Part shown: positions 41,890-51,081 of the stretch, piece after piece | How positions within the stretch are numbered: the stretch's first letter is position 1 | Layout: the number at the start of each line of letters is the position of its first letter | Source of the DNA: Streptomyces sp. NK15101 | GTDB taxonomy: Bacteria; Actinomycetota; Actinomycetes; Streptomycetales; Streptomycetaceae | Direction: 5' to 3' | Length of the DNA: 64,000 nucleotides | Assembly: GCF_020400725.1 (NCBI RefSeq) | Contig: NZ_JAINVG010000030.1 | Coordinates: 22,172-86,171, forward strand | Notes under the pieces: model-generated | What the model saw: only the letters and a program-made list of their open reading frames with translations | Databases searched by the model: none | What the model was told of the DNA's origin: nothing | Position numbers and translations under genes: made by a program

Positions 41890-43572
41890 ATGACCCACGA
41901 CCACGACCTGGTCCTGCGCCCCACCGAGGCCCAGAGGACCGCCGCCCTGAACCCGCCCGCCGGGCGGACCGGCGGCGACCTCGTCGTCGAGACGCTGACC
42001 GGCCTCGGGGCCACCACGGTCTTCGGGCTGCCGGGCCAGCACGCCCTCGGCATGTTCGACGCCCTGCGCCGCTCGTCGCTGCGGTACGTGGGCCTCCGGA
42101 TGGAGAACAACGCCGGCTTCGCCGCCGACGCGTACGGCCGGATCACCGGCGAGGCCGCCCCGCTGCTGCTCTCCACCGGCCCCGGCGCCCTCATGTCGCT
42201 CGCGGCGCTCCAGGAGGCGGCCGCCGCCTCCGCCCCCGTCCTCGCCATCGGCAGCCAGATACCGGTGGCCGGGCTCGGCGGCGGCCGGCACGGCTACCTC
42301 CACGAGCTCCGCGACCAGCAGGCCTCCTTCCGGGACGTCGTGAAGTCCGTCCACACGGTCCGTACGCAGTCCCAGATCCCCTCCGCGATCGCGGCGGCCT
42401 GGGAGTCGGCGCTCACCGCCCCGCACGGACCGGTCTGGGTGGAGATCCCGCAGGACGTGCTCCTCGCCCGGACCGCGATCCCGGTCGTGACGTACATGGA
42501 CGCCACGCCCGAGGAGGTCGTCCCGCGCCCCGAGCTGACGGCGGTCGCCGCGCACCTCCTGACGAACGCCGAGCGGCCCGCGATCATCGCGGGCGGCGGG
42601 GTCGTCCGCTCCGACGCCTCCGGCAAGCTCCTCGCCCTCGCGGAGCGGCTCGACATCCCCGTCGTCACCACCTTCGGCGGCAAGGGCGCCTTCCCCTGGG
42701 AGCACCCCCTGTCGCTCCGGTCCTGGCTGGAGGACCGGCACACCACGGACTTCCTGGAGGACGCCGACGTCCTCCTCGTCGTCGGCTCGGGCCTCGGCGA
42801 GCTGTCCTCGAACTACCACACCTTCGCCCCGCGCGGCCGGGTGATCCAGATCGAGGCCGACGCGGGCAAGCTGGAGTCCAACCACCCGGCCCTCGGCATC
42901 CACGCGGACGCCCGCCTCGCGCTCCAGGCGCTCCTGGAGACGGTCGGGGAGCGCACGGACCCGGCCGCCGCCGAGCGGGTCTCGGCCGTCCTGGACAAGG
43001 TGCGGGAGCGGATCGCCGCGCAGGACCTCGGCCTGGAGCAGCGGATCGTCGCGGCGGTCCGGGAGGCGCTTCCGGACCGGGCCCCGAGCTTCTGGGACAT
43101 GACGATCCTGGCGTACTGGGCGTGGTCGGCCTTCGACGCGCGGCACCCGAACACGATGCACTCCGCCCAGGGCGCGGGCGGCCTCGGCTACGCCTTCCCC
43201 GCCGCCCTCGGCGCGGCCGTCGCGGACCCGTCCCGGCCGGTCCTCGCGGTCTCCGGCGACGGCGGCGCGATGTACTCGATCGCGGAGCTGGCGACGGCGA
43301 GGCAGTACGGCCTCGACGTGACCTGGCTGATCGTCGACGACGGCGGCTACGGGATCCTGCGGGAGTACATGACGAGCGCGTTCGGCGAGGCCACGGCCAC
43401 CGAACTCGCCCGCCCGGACTTCGTCGCCCTCTCCGAGTCCTTCGGCGTCCCCGCCACCCCGACGACCCCGGAGACCCTGGCGACGGACCTCGCGAAGGCC
43501 CTCGCCACGCCGGGCCCGTCGGTGGTGGTCCTGCCGGCCCTCCTGAAGATGTTCGAGCCGACGCACCTGTGA
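41890..43572 (+). CDS. Thiamine-diphosphate-dependent enzyme (acetolactate-synthase-like)
   Basis: 560 residues from the ATG at 41890 (GAGGGA upstream; an in-frame ATG at 41875 is possible). N-terminal Pyr domain with GLRMENNAGFAADAYGR containing the catalytic Glu, central domain, and C-terminal PP domain with SGDGGAMYSIAELATARQYG as the Mg/ThDP motif. Related to acetolactate synthase, benzoylformate decarboxylase and oxoglutarate-type decarboxylases. Placed after the ureohydrolase, it may decarboxylate or ligate a 2-oxo acid from arginine-derived compounds (inference). Confidence 0.88.
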   Translation: MTHDHDLVLRPTEAQRTAALNPPAGRTGGDLVVETLTGLGATTVFGLPGQHALGMFDALRRSSLRYVGLRMENNAGFAADAYGRITGEAAPLLLSTGPGALMSLAALQEAAAASAPVLAIGSQIPVAGLGGGRHGYLHELRDQQASFRDVVKSVHTVRTQSQIPSAIAAAWESALTAPHGPVWVEIPQDVLLARTAIPVVTYMDATPEEVVPRPELTAVAAHLLTNAERPAIIAGGGVVRSDASGKLLALAERLDIPVVTTFGGKGAFPWEHPLSLRSWLEDRHTTDFLEDADVLLVVGSGLGELSSNYHTFAPRGRVIQIEADAGKLESNHPALGIHADARLALQALLETVGERTDPAAAERVSAVLDKVRERIAAQDLGLEQRIVAAVREALPDRAPSFWDMTILAYWAWSAFDARHPNTMHSAQGAGGLGYAFPAALGAAVADPSRPVLAVSGDGGAMYSIAELATARQYGLDVTWLIVDDGGYGILREYMTSAFGEATATELARPDFVALSESFGVPATPTTPETLATDLAKALATPGPSVVVLPALLKMFEPTHL

Positions 43573-43586
43573 CGGGCGCGGGTGAC

Positions 43587-43627
43587 CCGCCCGGGCGGCG
43601 GCGGGTGCCGGTGATCCGCCCGGGCGG
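43587..43627. repeat. Duplicated CCGCCCGGGCGG hairpin between convergent genes
   Basis: CCGCCCGGGCGG occurs at 43587-43598 and 43616-43627 in a near 29-bp duplication (GGTGACCCGCCC.. / GGTGATCCGCCC..). It probably terminates both convergent genes. Confidence 0.55.
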
Positions 43628-43637
43628 GGGCGCCCGC

Positions 43638-44012
43638 TCAGTCGACGAGCCCCTCCCAGGCCTTCCGGTACTCGGCGAGCTGCGCCTCGTACCCGAGGCG
43701 GAACTGCTGCTCCTGCGGGGTGATCTGTTTGCCGTCCATGCGCTGCGGCGGGATCAGCCGCGCCACGTCGGCGAAGGCCACCGCCGCGGCCTCGGCGACG
43801 GCCCCGCCCCGCTGGCGGGCGGCGAGGACGTCGAGGCCCGCGTTCCGAAGGAAGCCCTCGACGAAGACCGTCCGGGGTCTGCTGGCCGTGTCGCTCAGCT
43901 CCCGGTCCGTCGCCGGGACCACCCGCCCGGTCGCCGCGAACCCCTGCACCGCCCGTAACGCCGCGTACAGCCGCCCCCACCGGTACGGCTTCCCGTCCTC
44001 GACCTTCCCCAC
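43638..44012 (-). CDS. Small orphan protein resembling the Cas8c/Csd1 C-terminal (Cas11c) domain
   Basis: 124 residues, GTG start after AAGGGGAGG. The order of motifs recalls the C-terminal domain of type I-C Cas8c/Csd1: GRLYAALRAVQ (compare GRLFA..EK.Q), a middle TxxxxFVEGFLRNAGLDVL helix, and a final QEQQFRLGYEAQLAEYRK (compare EEQG.FA.GYYHQRQ). That domain is also made as a free subunit, Cas11c, of about this length. No cas genes or CRISPR repeats are in the window. The comparison is from memory; function unknown. Confidence 0.7.
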   Translation of the reverse strand: MGKVEDGKPYRWGRLYAALRAVQGFAATGRVVPATDRELSDTASRPRTVFVEGFLRNAGLDVLAARQRGGAVAEAAAVAFADVARLIPPQRMDGKQITPQEQQFRLGYEAQLAEYRKAWEGLVD

Positions 44013-44120
44013 GGACCTCCCCTTCCGCTCGACTCTGCCAGGGGCCTCCTACCCAGAACAGGTCCCGCCCGTGCGGGCGACCCTTCACGGCGCGAAGCGG
44101 CCCCACTTCCCGAGGGGCCC

Positions 44121-44315
44121 GTGGGGCCGGGGCGTGAGGGAACCGCCACCGCGGGCAGGCTGTTCGTGCTGTTCGCCGGGTACGGGGCCGTGGAGTACCT
44201 GCGCGGGCCCGAGCGGCGCCGCGAGGGACGGCCGGCCACCGCCGCCACGGTCGCCTTCGGGGCCGTCGCGCTCCTGGCGCTCCTCGCGGCGTACTGCTCC
44301 TGCCGGTGGTCCTAG
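44121..44315 (+). CDS. Possible small single-pass membrane protein
   Basis: 64 residues from a GTG. One hydrophobic helix near the C-terminus (VAFGAVALLALLAAYCS) and a charged middle (YLRGPERRREGRPA). The ribosome site is poor (GAGGGGCCC). Kept as a low-confidence gene because the hydropathy is protein-like. Confidence 0.4.
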   Translation: MGPGREGTATAGRLFVLFAGYGAVEYLRGPERRREGRPATAATVAFGAVALLALLAAYCSCRWS

Positions 44316-44406
44316 GACCGAAGGCCCGTCTTTGTTGCGGCGGGATGAAATCGCACGTCGGCCGTGTTGGGCCTTCCGGTAGAGCAGGACGAACGGGAGG
44401 CCACTC

Positions 44407-47400
44407 GTGGCGGCGGTGGGGCACAAAGAGCCGGATCAAGAACAGCGGGGCTGGGCGCGCAGGCTGGCCGGGTACGCGTGGCGGTACAAGGCGAACACAC
44501 TCCTCGCCCTGGGGTCCTCACTGGCCGGCATGGCCGTGCTCGCCCTCGTGCCGCTCGTCACCAAGGTGATCATCGACGACGTCATCGGGACGAAGACCCG
44601 GAGCCTCGGCGTCTGGACGGGGCTGCTCATCGGCGCCGCCGTCCTCGTCTACCTCCTCACCTACGTCCGCCGCTACTACGGCGGACGTCTCGCGCTCGAC
44701 GTCCAGCACGACCTGCGGACCGACATGTACGGCACGATCACCCGGCTCGACGGGCGGCGGCAGGACGAGCTGTCCACCGGGCAGGTCGTCGGGCGGGCCA
44801 CCAGCGACCTCCAGCTGATCCAGGGCCTCCTCTTCATGCTCCCGATGACCATCGGGAACGTCCTGCTGTTCCTCATCTCGCTGGCCGTCATGGCCTGGCT
44901 GTCGATCCCGCTCACCCTCGTCGCGCTCGCCGTCGCCCCCGCCCTCTGGTGGATCGCCAAGCGCAGCCGCACCCGCCTCCACCCCGCCACCTGGCACGCG
45001 CAGCAGCAGGCCGCCCTCGTCGCCGGCGTCGTCGACGGGGCCGTGACCGGCGTCCGGGTCGTGAAGGGCTTCGGTCAGGAGGACCAGGAGACCGGCAAGA
45101 TCCGCGAGGCCGGGCGGAAGCTCTTCGCCGGCCGGCTGCGGACGATCCGGCTGAACGCCAAGTACACCCCGGCCCTCCAGGCCGTGCCCGCCCTCGGTCA
45201 GGTCGCGGTCCTCGCGCTCGGCGGCTGGCTCGCCTACCGGCACCAGATCACCCTGGGCACCTTCGTCGCCTTCTCCTCCTACCTGGCCTCCCTCGTCGGC
45301 CCGGTCCGCATGCTCGCCATGGTCCTCACCGTCGGCCAGCAGGCCCGGGCCGGCGTCGAGCGGGTCTACGACCTCATCGACACCGAGCCGGTGATCAAGG
45401 ACGGCGCCAAGGAGCTTCCGGCGGACGCGCCCGCCACCGTCGAGTTCGACGACGTGTCCTTCGGATATGAGGGTGCCTCCGGCAATGTCAAGCCCGTCCT
45501 CGACGGGTTCTCCCTGGAGATCCGCCCCGGCGAGACCGTCGCCGTCGTCGGCGCCTCCGGCTCCGGCAAGTCGACCGTCTCGCTCCTCCTGCCCCGCTTC
45601 TACGACGTCACCCACGGCGCCGTCCTCGTCGGCGGCCACGACGTCCGCGAGCTCACCCTCGACTCGCTGCGCGCCGCCGTCGGCCTGGTCCCCGAGGACT
45701 CCTTCCTCTTCTCCGACACGGTCGCCGCGAACATCGCGTACGGCGTCCCCGACGCCACCCGGGAGCAGATCGAGACCGCCGCCCGCGCCGCCCAGGCGGA
45801 CCGTTTCATCGCCGAGCTGCCCGAGGGCTACGACACCAAGGTCGGCGAGCACGGCCTCACCCTCTCCGGCGGCCAGCGCCAGCGCGTCGCGCTCGCCCGC
45901 GCGATCCTCACCGACCCCCGGCTCCTCCTCCTCGACGACGCCACCTCCGCCGTCGACGCCAAGGTCGAGCACGAGATCCACGAGGCCCTGAAGTCGGTGA
46001 TGGCGGGCCGCACGACCCTGCTCATCGCGCACCGCCGCTCCACCCTCGGCCTCGCCGACCGCATCGCCGTCCTCGACGAAGGCCGCCTCGCCGACATCGG
46101 CACTCATGCCGAGCTGGAGGAGCGCTCCCCGCTCTTCCGCCGCCTCCTCACCGACCCCGAGGAGCTCGGCGCCGTCTCGCCCGGCCACGTCACGCCGGCG
46201 GAGCTCCCCGAGGACCGCACGCTGCGGGCCGAGCTGGACGCCGAGTTCGACGCCGAGCGGGGCATCACCCCCACCCTGTGGGTACGGGACGAGACCACCG
46301 GCCGCGAGAGCCCCGCCCCCGGGGCGACCCCCGAGCTGCTCGCCGCCGTCGAGGCCCTGCCGCCCGCCACCGACACCCCCGACATCGACGAGGCCCGGGC
46401 CGTGGCGCCCGAGGACGCCTACGGGCTGCGCCGTCTCCTGCGCGGCTTCGGCGCCCCGCTGCTCATCAGCCTCGGTCTGGTCGCCCTCGACGCGGGCGCC
46501 GGCCTGTTGCTTCCGGTCCTGATCCGGCACGGCATCGACGAGGGCGTGAACCGGCTCGCGATCGGCGCCGTCTGGGCGGCCTCCGCGCTCGCCCTGCTCA
46601 CCGTCCTCGTGCAGTGGGTCGCGCAGACCGCCGAGACCCGGATGACCGGCCGCACCGGCGAGCGGGTGCTCTACGCGCTGCGCCTGAAGATCTTCGCCCA
46701 GCTCCAGCGGCTCGGCCTCGACTACTACGAGCGCGAGCTGACCGGCCGGATCATGACCCGGATGACCACGGACGTCGACGCCCTGTCGACGTTCCTGCAG
46801 ACGGGCCTGGTCACCGCCTTCGTCTCGGTCGTCACCTTCTTCGGGATCATGGTCGCGCTGCTGGTGCTCGACCTCCAGCTCGCCCTGGTCGTCTTCGCGA
46901 CCCTGCCGGTCCTCGCCGTCGCCACGTACTACTTCCGCCGCTCCAGCGTGAAGGCCTACGAGCTGGCGCGCGAGCGGATCAGCGTCGTCAACGCCGACCT
47001 CCAGGAGTCGGTCTCCGGCCTGCGGATCGTGCAGGCCTTCCGCCGCGAGCGCTCGGGCGCGGCCCGGTTCGCGGAGCGCAGCGACTCGTACCGCGAGGCG
47101 CGCGTCCGGGGCCAGTGGCTGATCTCGGTCTACTTCCCGTTCGTGACCCTGCTGTCCTCGGCCGCGGCCGCCGCCGTCCTGATCGTCGGCGCGAACCGCA
47201 TCGAGGCCGGCACCCTCACCACCGGCGCCCTCGTCGCCTACCTCCTCTACATCGACCTCTTCTTCGCCCCCGTGCAGCAGCTCTCGCAGGTCTTCGACGG
47301 CTACCAGCAGGCCGCCGTCTCGCTGAAGCGGATGCAGGAGCTCCTCCGGGAGCCGACGTCGACGGCCGCCGCCGACGCGCCCCTGGACGTCCTCTCGCTC

Positions 47401-48156
47401 CGCGGCGAGATCGCCTTCGAGGGCGTCTCCTTCGCGTACGGGGACGAGGAAGAGGCCCTCACCGGGATCGACCTGCGGATCCCCGCCGGGCAGACCGTCG
47501 CCTTCGTCGGCGAGACCGGCGCCGGGAAGTCCACGCTGGTCAAGCTGGTCGCCCGGTTCTACGACCCGACGAGCGGCCGGGTCACCGCCGACGGCACCGA
47601 CCTGCGGGACCTCGACCTCACCGCGTACCGCCACCGGCTCGGTGTCGTCCCCCAGGAGGCGTACCTCTTCGCCGGGACGATCCGCGACGCCATCGCGTAC
47701 GGCCGTCCCGAGGCGACCGACGCCGAGGTCGAGGCGGCGGCCCGCGCGGTCGGCGCCCACGACATGATCGCCACCCTCGACGGCGGCTACCTCCACGAGG
47801 TCGCCGAGCGCGGCCGGAACCTCTCCGCCGGGCAGCGCCAGCTGATCGCCCTGGCCCGCGCCGAGCTCGTCGACCCGGACGTCCTGCTCCTGGACGAGGC
47901 CACGGCGGCCCTGGACCTGGCGACCGAGGCCCAGGTCAACCAGGCCACCGACCGGCTCGCGGGCCGCCGCACGACGCTCGTGGTCGCCCACCGGCTGACG
48001 ACGGCCGCCCGCGCCGACCGCGTGGTCGTCATGGACCACGGCCGGGTCGCGGAGGACGGCACCCACGACGAACTCCTCGCCCTGGGCGGCCGGTACGCCA
48101 CGCTGTGGAACACCTTCATCGGCGAGGCGGAGGAGACGGAGCCGGAGCGGGTCTGA
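44407..48156 (+). CDS. Fused ABC exporter (TMD-NBD-TMD-NBD)
   Basis: 1249 residues, GTG start after GGGAGG. A heterodimeric type IV exporter in one chain. TMD1 about 20-320; NBD1 about 345-585 with Walker A VGASGSGKST, signature LSGGQRQ and Walker B LLLLDDATSAVD, where Asp replaces the catalytic Glu. A 100-residue acidic linker follows. TMD2 about 680-980; NBD2 about 1010-1240 with VGETGAGKST, LSAGQRQ and VLLLDEATAALD with intact Glu. So one ATP site is canonical and one degenerate, as in TM287/288-type exporters. Substrate unknown (drug or lipid). Followed by a terminator. Confidence 0.95.
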   Translation: MAAVGHKEPDQEQRGWARRLAGYAWRYKANTLLALGSSLAGMAVLALVPLVTKVIIDDVIGTKTRSLGVWTGLLIGAAVLVYLLTYVRRYYGGRLALDVQHDLRTDMYGTITRLDGRRQDELSTGQVVGRATSDLQLIQGLLFMLPMTIGNVLLFLISLAVMAWLSIPLTLVALAVAPALWWIAKRSRTRLHPATWHAQQQAALVAGVVDGAVTGVRVVKGFGQEDQETGKIREAGRKLFAGRLRTIRLNAKYTPALQAVPALGQVAVLALGGWLAYRHQITLGTFVAFSSYLASLVGPVRMLAMVLTVGQQARAGVERVYDLIDTEPVIKDGAKELPADAPATVEFDDVSFGYEGASGNVKPVLDGFSLEIRPGETVAVVGASGSGKSTVSLLLPRFYDVTHGAVLVGGHDVRELTLDSLRAAVGLVPEDSFLFSDTVAANIAYGVPDATREQIETAARAAQADRFIAELPEGYDTKVGEHGLTLSGGQRQRVALARAILTDPRLLLLDDATSAVDAKVEHEIHEALKSVMAGRTTLLIAHRRSTLGLADRIAVLDEGRLADIGTHAELEERSPLFRRLLTDPEELGAVSPGHVTPAELPEDRTLRAELDAEFDAERGITPTLWVRDETTGRESPAPGATPELLAAVEALPPATDTPDIDEARAVAPEDAYGLRRLLRGFGAPLLISLGLVALDAGAGLLLPVLIRHGIDEGVNRLAIGAVWAASALALLTVLVQWVAQTAETRMTGRTGERVLYALRLKIFAQLQRLGLDYYERELTGRIMTRMTTDVDALSTFLQTGLVTAFVSVVTFFGIMVALLVLDLQLALVVFATLPVLAVATYYFRRSSVKAYELARERISVVNADLQESVSGLRIVQAFRRERSGAARFAERSDSYREARVRGQWLISVYFPFVTLLSSAAAAAVLIVGANRIEAGTLTTGALVAYLLYIDLFFAPVQQLSQVFDGYQQAAVSLKRMQELLREPTSTAAADAPLDVLSLRGEIAFEGVSFAYGDEEEALTGIDLRIPAGQTVAFVGETGAGKSTLVKLVARFYDPTSGRVTADGTDLRDLDLTAYRHRLGVVPQEAYLFAGTIRDAIAYGRPEATDAEVEAAARAVGAHDMIATLDGGYLHEVAERGRNLSAGQRQLIALARAELVDPDVLLLDEATAALDLATEAQVNQATDRLAGRRTTLVVAHRLTTAARADRVVVMDHGRVAEDGTHDELLALGGRYATLWNTFIGEAEETEPERV

Positions 48157-48207
48157 GCCGCGGACCGGGACGCGGGTCCGCGGGTCCGGTCCGAGTGGTC
48201 TGAGTAC

Positions 48208-48244
48208 GGGGGATCCGCCGGGTGAGTATCCCGGCGGATCCCCC
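48208..48244 (+). terminator. Terminator of the ABC exporter gene
   Basis: Perfect 15-bp stem GGGGGATCCGCCGGG (48208-48222 with 48230-48244), loop TGAGTAT, 51 bp after the stop. Confidence 0.85.
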
Positions 48245-48273
48245 GCCGTCGTCCCGCGGGCTTGGATCGGGGC

Positions 48274-48618
48274 ATGAGCCACCACGCCCCCGCCACCGTC
48301 CAGTCCGCCGTCTCCTCCCCCGCGGACGGCCGGCGGCTGCGGAAGCTGTCCCTGATCTGGGCGGCCCTCCTCGTCCCGGCGACCGTGCTCGCCGGCCTCG
48401 TCGCCCTCACCGCGGAGAACGCCGGCCGCTGCATCGCCTACGGGGACGGCTGCGGCTCCACCCCCGGCCATCCGTACGTCGCGAGCCTGGTGCTGGCGGC
48501 CCTGGCCTTCGCGCTCGCCCAGGGCACGCCCCGTACCGCCGTCGGCCGGGTCGCGTTCCGCGTCCAGTTCGGCGCGGAGGCCGTCTTCCTGACGCTGGTC
48601 ATGACGACCTTCGGATGA
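48274..48618 (+). CDS. Small membrane protein of unknown function
   Basis: 114 residues from the ATG at 48274 (GATCGGGG upstream). Three hydrophobic stretches: LSLIWAALLVPATVLAGLVA, VASLVLAALAFALA and FGAEAVFLTLVMTTF, with a Cys-containing loop (AGRCIAYGDGCGS) probably outside. No family recognised. It may be co-transcribed with the next gene, 79 bp on. Confidence 0.6.
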   Translation: MSHHAPATVQSAVSSPADGRRLRKLSLIWAALLVPATVLAGLVALTAENAGRCIAYGDGCGSTPGHPYVASLVLAALAFALAQGTPRTAVGRVAFRVQFGAEAVFLTLVMTTFG

Positions 48619-48697
48619 CCGACACGTCCGGAGGCAACCATTCCGGGACTCCGTGCGTCGTACGGCCGTACGACGACTCGCCCAGGGAGGGGAACGC

Positions 48698-49123
48698 ATG
48701 ACCACGGACCGGTCCGAAGGGGACGACCGCCCCGCGCCCGCCCGCGCCCTCGCCCGCGTGCTCGTCCCGCTCCTCGCCGCCCTCACGCTGCTCCTCCTCC
48801 CCGGACCCGGCCCCGGCGGCGGGACCGCCGACGCCGTCTCCGTCTGCCACGGCCGGCCCACCCGGACGATCACCTTCGCCACCGGGGAGCTGCGCCTCTA
48901 CCGGACCCGTCAGTACGTCTGCGCCGTCACCGTCGCCAAACGCCCCGGCCCCCGGCGCGCGATGGCCGTGTCGCTCCAGCCGCGCGGCGCCCGCCCCGTC
49001 GTCCGGTCGGGCCGGTTCGACCGGCAGGCCGGCCCCCTGACCGTCCACGCGCTCAACCGCTGCGTCCGGGCGACCGGTTCGGTGGCGGGCCGCGGGACCG
49101 CGACGGGCTGGATCCTGTGCTGA
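48698..49123 (+). CDS. Secreted or anchored small protein of unknown function
   Basis: 141 residues from the ATG at 48698 (AGGGAGGGG upstream). An N-terminal hydrophobic segment (LARVLVPLLAALTLLLLPGP) precedes a basic domain of about 90 residues with four Cys residues (SVCHG, YVCAV, NRCVRA, terminal Cys), which could form two disulfides outside the cell. Similar small Cys-pattern proteins are common in Streptomyces. Function unknown. Confidence 0.65.
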   Translation: MTTDRSEGDDRPAPARALARVLVPLLAALTLLLLPGPGPGGGTADAVSVCHGRPTRTITFATGELRLYRTRQYVCAVTVAKRPGPRRAMAVSLQPRGARPVVRSGRFDRQAGPLTVHALNRCVRATGSVAGRGTATGWILC

Positions 49124-49222
49124 TGTGCGGATAAGTCCAAGAGTAAGGATCAACTGGGTCTGGCGGTCCGCACGTTGTCCCCGCTAGGTTCGCGACACCG
49201 TTGTGAACCAAGGGGAGGGTGA

Positions 49223-50674
49223 ATGCGCAAGTCGCTGAGATGGGCGCTGTCGCTTTCGGTGCTCATAGGCACCGTCGGGTCGACCGGTGTGGCTACCGCC
49301 GCGGACACGGAGACCGACAGCGCGGCCGTCGTCGACTCGCAGAGCACGAGCACCGACATCAAGGACCGCATCCTGGCGATCCCCGGGATGAGCCTGATCG
49401 AGGAGAAGCCGTACGCCGGCTACCGTTACTTCGTCCTGGACTACGTCCAGCCGATCGACCACCACCGCCCGTGGGCGGGCACGTTCAAGCAGCGGATCTC
49501 GGTCCTCCACAAGGACACGAGCCGCCCCACCGTCTTCCGCACCAGCGGCTACGGGCTTTCCACCACGCCGAGCCGGTCCGAGCCGACCCGGATCATCGAC
49601 GGCAACCAGGTCTCCATGGAGTACCGCTTCTTCACGCCGTCCCGCCCGCAGCCCGCCGACTGGTCGAAGCTCGACATCTGGCAGGCGGCCAGCGACCAGC
49701 ACCGCATCTACACGGCGCTGAAGTCGATCTACGGCCAGAACTGGCTGTCCACCGGCGCCTCCAAGGGCGGCATGACCGCCACGTACTACGAGCGCTTCTA
49801 CCCGCGCGACATGGACGGCGTCGTCGCCTACGTGGCCCCCAACGACGTGGTCAACAAGGAGGACTCGGCCTACGACCGGTTCTTCGAGACCGTCGGCACG
49901 AAGGACTGCCGCGACCGCCTGAACAACATGCAGCGCGAGGCCCTCGTCCGGCGCGAGCCGCTGGAGAAGAAGTACAAGGCCTGGGCCGAGTCCGAGGGCG
50001 CCACCTTCAACACGGTCGGCTCGCTCGACAAGGCGTACGAGGCCGTCGTCCTCGACTTCGTGTGGGGCTTCTGGCAGTACTACGGCGAGAACGTCTGCGA
50101 CCAGATCCCGGACGCGGCGACCGCCAGCGACGACACCGTCTACGAGACGATCGACGCCTACTCCGGCTGGTCCGCCTACACCGACCAGGGCCTCGAGTAC
50201 TACACGCCGTACTACTACCAGGCGGCGACCGAGCTCGGCGCGCCCACCATCAAGCAGCCGCACCTGGACGGCCTCAGCCGCTACGGCTACCAGCCGGCCG
50301 GCAACTTCGTGCCGCGCGAGATCCCGATGAAGTTCAAGCCGTGGGTCATGCGGGACGTCGACGACTGGGTCCGCAAGAACGCGAACCAGATGCTCTTCGT
50401 CTACGGCGGCAACGACCCGTGGGGCTCCGAGCCGTTCCACCTCGGCAAGGGCGCGCGCGACAGCTACGTGTACTACGCGCCCGGCGCCAACCACGGCGCG
50501 AACGTCGCCGGACTCGTCGAGTCCGAGCGCGAGAACGCGACCGCGCGGATCCTGGCCTGGGCCGGTGTCTCCGCTCCGGCGGTCCGGGCGGCGCAGCCGC
50601 TGGCGGCGTTCGATGCGCGCATCGACGCGGTGGTCGACGAGGACGCGACCCGCGAGCACGGCCTGCGGCCGTAA
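49223..50674 (+). CDS. Secreted S37-family peptidase (PS-10 / tripeptidyl aminopeptidase type)
   Basis: 483 residues; AAGGGGAGG before the ATG. Signal peptide (LRWALSLSVLIGTVGSTGVA, cleavage near TAADT). The alpha/beta-hydrolase fold has the nucleophile Ser in WLSTGASKGGMTATYY, the family hallmark, with the acid near FVYGGNDPWG and the His in PGANHGANV. Streptomyces S37 enzymes release tripeptides from protein N-termini. Followed by a hairpin terminator at 50682. Confidence 0.92.
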   Translation: MRKSLRWALSLSVLIGTVGSTGVATAADTETDSAAVVDSQSTSTDIKDRILAIPGMSLIEEKPYAGYRYFVLDYVQPIDHHRPWAGTFKQRISVLHKDTSRPTVFRTSGYGLSTTPSRSEPTRIIDGNQVSMEYRFFTPSRPQPADWSKLDIWQAASDQHRIYTALKSIYGQNWLSTGASKGGMTATYYERFYPRDMDGVVAYVAPNDVVNKEDSAYDRFFETVGTKDCRDRLNNMQREALVRREPLEKKYKAWAESEGATFNTVGSLDKAYEAVVLDFVWGFWQYYGENVCDQIPDAATASDDTVYETIDAYSGWSAYTDQGLEYYTPYYYQAATELGAPTIKQPHLDGLSRYGYQPAGNFVPREIPMKFKPWVMRDVDDWVRKNANQMLFVYGGNDPWGSEPFHLGKGARDSYVYYAPGANHGANVAGLVESERENATARILAWAGVSAPAVRAAQPLAAFDARIDAVVDEDATREHGLRP

Positions 50675-50681
50675 CCCCCTG

Positions 50682-50709
50682 TGGGCACCGCCCTGCTGGG
50701 CGGTGCCCA
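50682..50709 (+). terminator. Terminator of the S37 peptidase gene
   Basis: Perfect 12-bp stem TGGGCACCGCCC (50682-50693 with 50698-50709) and 4-base loop, 7 bp after the stop. Confidence 0.8.
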
Positions 50710-50763
50710 TCTCCCGTGGTGGGCGCGCATCCGGCTGGGCGGTGCCCCCTGCCTGCCCCGCCC

Positions 50764-50978
50764 GTGTGGGCAGTCGTCCCGCTGGGGCGGGACGGGTGGG
50801 CACGCGGGACGGCGCCCATAGCGGCGCCTCCGCGTTCCGCGCCTGGACCCGCACCAGGTGTGAGCTGTGCACGGGGTGCGGGTCCAGGCCCATGAGCCTC
50901 GGGCGCCGGCAAGGGCGCCGTTCCGTTGCGCCCACCCTCCCCCGAGCTCTCGGCTCCGCTCGAGCAGGGGGGACCCCC
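50764..50978. repeat. Composite dispersed repeat, copy D
   Basis: Left flank 50764-50806 (GTGTGGGCAGTCGTCCC ... GGGTGGGCACGCG), middle module 50807-50924 with GGACGGCGCCC and GGGCGCCGTTCC ends, then GCGCCCACC and the 42-bp core (50937-50978). The flanks have the same orientation as in copy B but the middle module is reversed; about nine in ten positions agree by eye after reversing. The 50710-51081 interval holds no gene; GGGCGCCGCCCC-type motifs continue to 51075. Confidence 0.85.
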
Positions 50979-51081
50979 TTACCCCAGCGGAACCACTGCC
51001 CACAGCGGGGGTGCGAGGGGTGGGCGCCGCCCCGGCGGAGTGACCGCCCACGACGAGCGGTGGGGCGCCGCCCCGTGCGGC

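Noticed and set aside
44518..48882. 1454-codon open frame antisense to the ABC exporter
   Set aside because: Shadow of the exporter codons; composition is Gly/Asp/Glu/Val-rich with no domain signature.
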